From Alphaproteobacteria bacterium (lineage in GTDB: Bacteria > Myxococcota_A > UBA796 > GCA-2862545), in contig JACKET010000016.1 of the NCBI GenBank assembly GCA_020632875.1, forward strand, positions 62,001 to 126,000: 64,000 nucleotides of DNA. The letters run 5' to 3'. The notes under the pieces were generated by a model, which saw only the letters and a program-made list of their open reading frames with translations, did not search any database and was not told the DNA's origin. Position 1 is the stretch's first letter. Every line of letters begins with the position of its first letter. A program made the position numbers and the translations under genes. Positions 62,965-64,000 of the stretch are shown piece by piece.

Positions 62965-64000
62965 TCAGTGCCGGAAGTGGCGGACGCCGGTGAACACGAG
63001 CGCGAGACCGGCCTCTTCGGCCGCCGCGATCACCTCGTCGTCGCGGATCGAGCCGCCGGGGCTGACCGCCGCGGTGACGCCGGCCTCCGCGGCCACCAGC
63101 AGCCCGTCGGCGAACGGGAAGAACGCGTCGCTCGCGAGCACGCTGCCGGGGACGGGCAGGGTGGCCTTCTGGATGGACAGCCGCACGCTGTCGATGCGGC
63201 TCATCTGGCCCGCGCCCACGCCGTTCAGCGCGATGCCGGTGCCCGCGGGGCGCGCCAGCACGATGGCGTTCGACTTCACGTTGCGGGCGCAGGCCCAGGC
63301 GAAGCGCATCGCGCGCATCTCGTCGTCGGTCGGCTGCTTCTTCGTGACGACCTTCCAGTCCGACTCCGTCGGCCCGTCCCAGTCCTGGAGCAGGTACCCG
63401 CCGAGCACCCGCCGGGCGTCCATACCGCCGGGCCTGCCGTCGTTCCAGTCGCCGGGGAGCTCGACCACGCGGAGGTTCTTGCGGGTCGCGAGCGCTTCGA
63501 GCGCCTCTTCGCTGAAGCCGGGCGCGGCGAGGATCTCGAAGAAGGTCTTGCTCTGCTTGATGGCGCGGACCTCGTCCATGCCGAGCGGGCGGTTGAACGC
63601 GACGATTCCGCCGTATGCGGACACCGGGTCGCCGGCGAGCGCGAGCTGGAAGGCCTCGACCGGTGTCTCCGCCTCGGCGCAGCCGCAGGGGTTCATGTGC
63701 TTGATGACGGCCACCGCGGGGCCGCGGAAGTCGAACGCCGTGCGGAGCGCGCCGTCGAGGTCGCCGTAGTTGTTGAACGACATCTCCTTGCCCTGGTGCA
63801 CGGTGACGCGCGCCAGGGAGCGCTCGCCGCCGTCGGCATCCGCGTAGAACACCGCGCGCTGGTGGGGGTTCTCGCCGTACCGCAGGGAGGCGACGCGCTG
63901 CAGCGGCACGCCGAGCTCGGCGGGGGCGGACTCCTCTTCGACGTGCCGCGCGAGCCATGCGCTGATCACGCCGTCGTAGCGGGCGGTGTGGCGGAAGGCC
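62965..64000 (-). CDS. purH: Bifunctional PurH, C-terminal AICAR transformylase part (5' end beyond window)
   Basis: Open on the minus strand from the window edge to the stop at 62965; 344 residues visible. The visible start (AFRHTARYDGVISAW) is the conserved link at the end of the IMP cyclohydrolase domain, followed by the AICAR transformylase domain: LRYGENPHQRAVF, the catalytic K-H pair in VIKHMNPCGCA, and the C-terminal SDAFFPFADGLLVAA, GGSIRDDEVI and VFTGVRHFRH. Catalyses the last two purine steps. The normal start and N-terminal domain are outside the window. Confidence 0.96.
   Translation of the reverse strand, partial: AFRHTARYDGVISAWLARHVEEESAPAELGVPLQRVASLRYGENPHQRAVFYADADGGERSLARVTVHQGKEMSFNNYGDLDGALRTAFDFRGPAVAVIKHMNPCGCAEAETPVEAFQLALAGDPVSAYGGIVAFNRPLGMDEVRAIKQSKTFFEILAAPGFSEEALEALATRKNLRVVELPGDWNDGRPGGMDARRVLGGYLLQDWDGPTESDWKVVTKKQPTDDEMRAMRFAWACARNVKSNAIVLARPAGTGIALNGVGAGQMSRIDSVRLSIQKATLPVPGSVLASDAFFPFADGLLVAAEAGVTAAVSPGGSIRDDEVIAAAEEAGLALVFTGVRHFRH

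Overview
The window is high-GC, tightly packed bacterial DNA. Many starts are GTG and many stop/start pairs overlap (GTGA, TGATG). Lipoproteins, Ser/Thr kinases with long extensions, stand-alone histidine kinases, FecR and Ig-like surface proteins and a TIGR02996-type protein all suggest a Myxococcota (myxobacterium-like) relative. That placement is inference; no rRNA is present. Housekeeping genes include rpsU, rpsT, holA, lepA, greA, plsC, maf, mazG, purD, purH and three tRNAs.

Layout. 1-8 kb: edge-truncated BPI/LBP-like (TULIP) secreted protein, TrmK-like methyltransferase, cNMP-binding protein, tRNA-Ala(GGC), plsC, tRNA-Leu(UAA), TlpA-like lipoprotein. 8-17.7 kb: rpsU, a surface protein, holA, rpsT, lepA, greA coupled to a RecG-like protein whose helicase motifs are all eroded, an alpha/beta hydrolase and tRNA-Ala(CGC). 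17.8-24.9 kb (minus strand): one transcription unit behind a good sigma70-type promoter, encoding an Hsp70-VWA fusion, a GrpE, a second Hsp70 with a charged insert, a bitopic protein with J-like domains that lack HPD, and a TPR-zincin. 24.9-27.8 kb: maf, family-4 uracil-DNA glycosylase, five-S1-domain protein. 30.7-41.2 kb (plus strand): six coupled genes, namely REC-histidine kinase, membrane kinase with degenerate ATPase, FecR protein, Ig-like/beta-barrel protein, a 1171-aa Ig-like lipoprotein and a soluble kinase. 41.2-45 kb: mazG-fxsA-TPR, then a Ser/Thr kinase with a cyclase-like tail and a DUF2058-type gene. 56.1-45.5 kb (minus strand): nine genes, headed by a transmembrane pseudokinase, with a complete peptide-type ABC transporter in the middle. 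58.7-64 kb (minus strand): purH, purD, a TrmN6-like methyltransferase and a TIGR02996 protein.

Every gene-free stretch longer than 300 bp (7217-8022, 27822-30055, 44989-45492, 57178-58730) carries members of one dispersed non-coding repeat family. It exists as fold-back elements with long inverted arms and as head-to-tail arrays of 220-490 bp units with conserved hairpins. All four loci lie between the 3' ends of convergent genes; none lies between divergent or co-directional genes. No transposase, integrase, CRISPR or phage gene was seen.

The two most promising undescribed items are the Hsp70-VWA chaperone operon and the convergent-junction repeat family. Next come the helicase-dead RecG-like protein fused by overlap to greA and the pseudokinase-led transporter operon.
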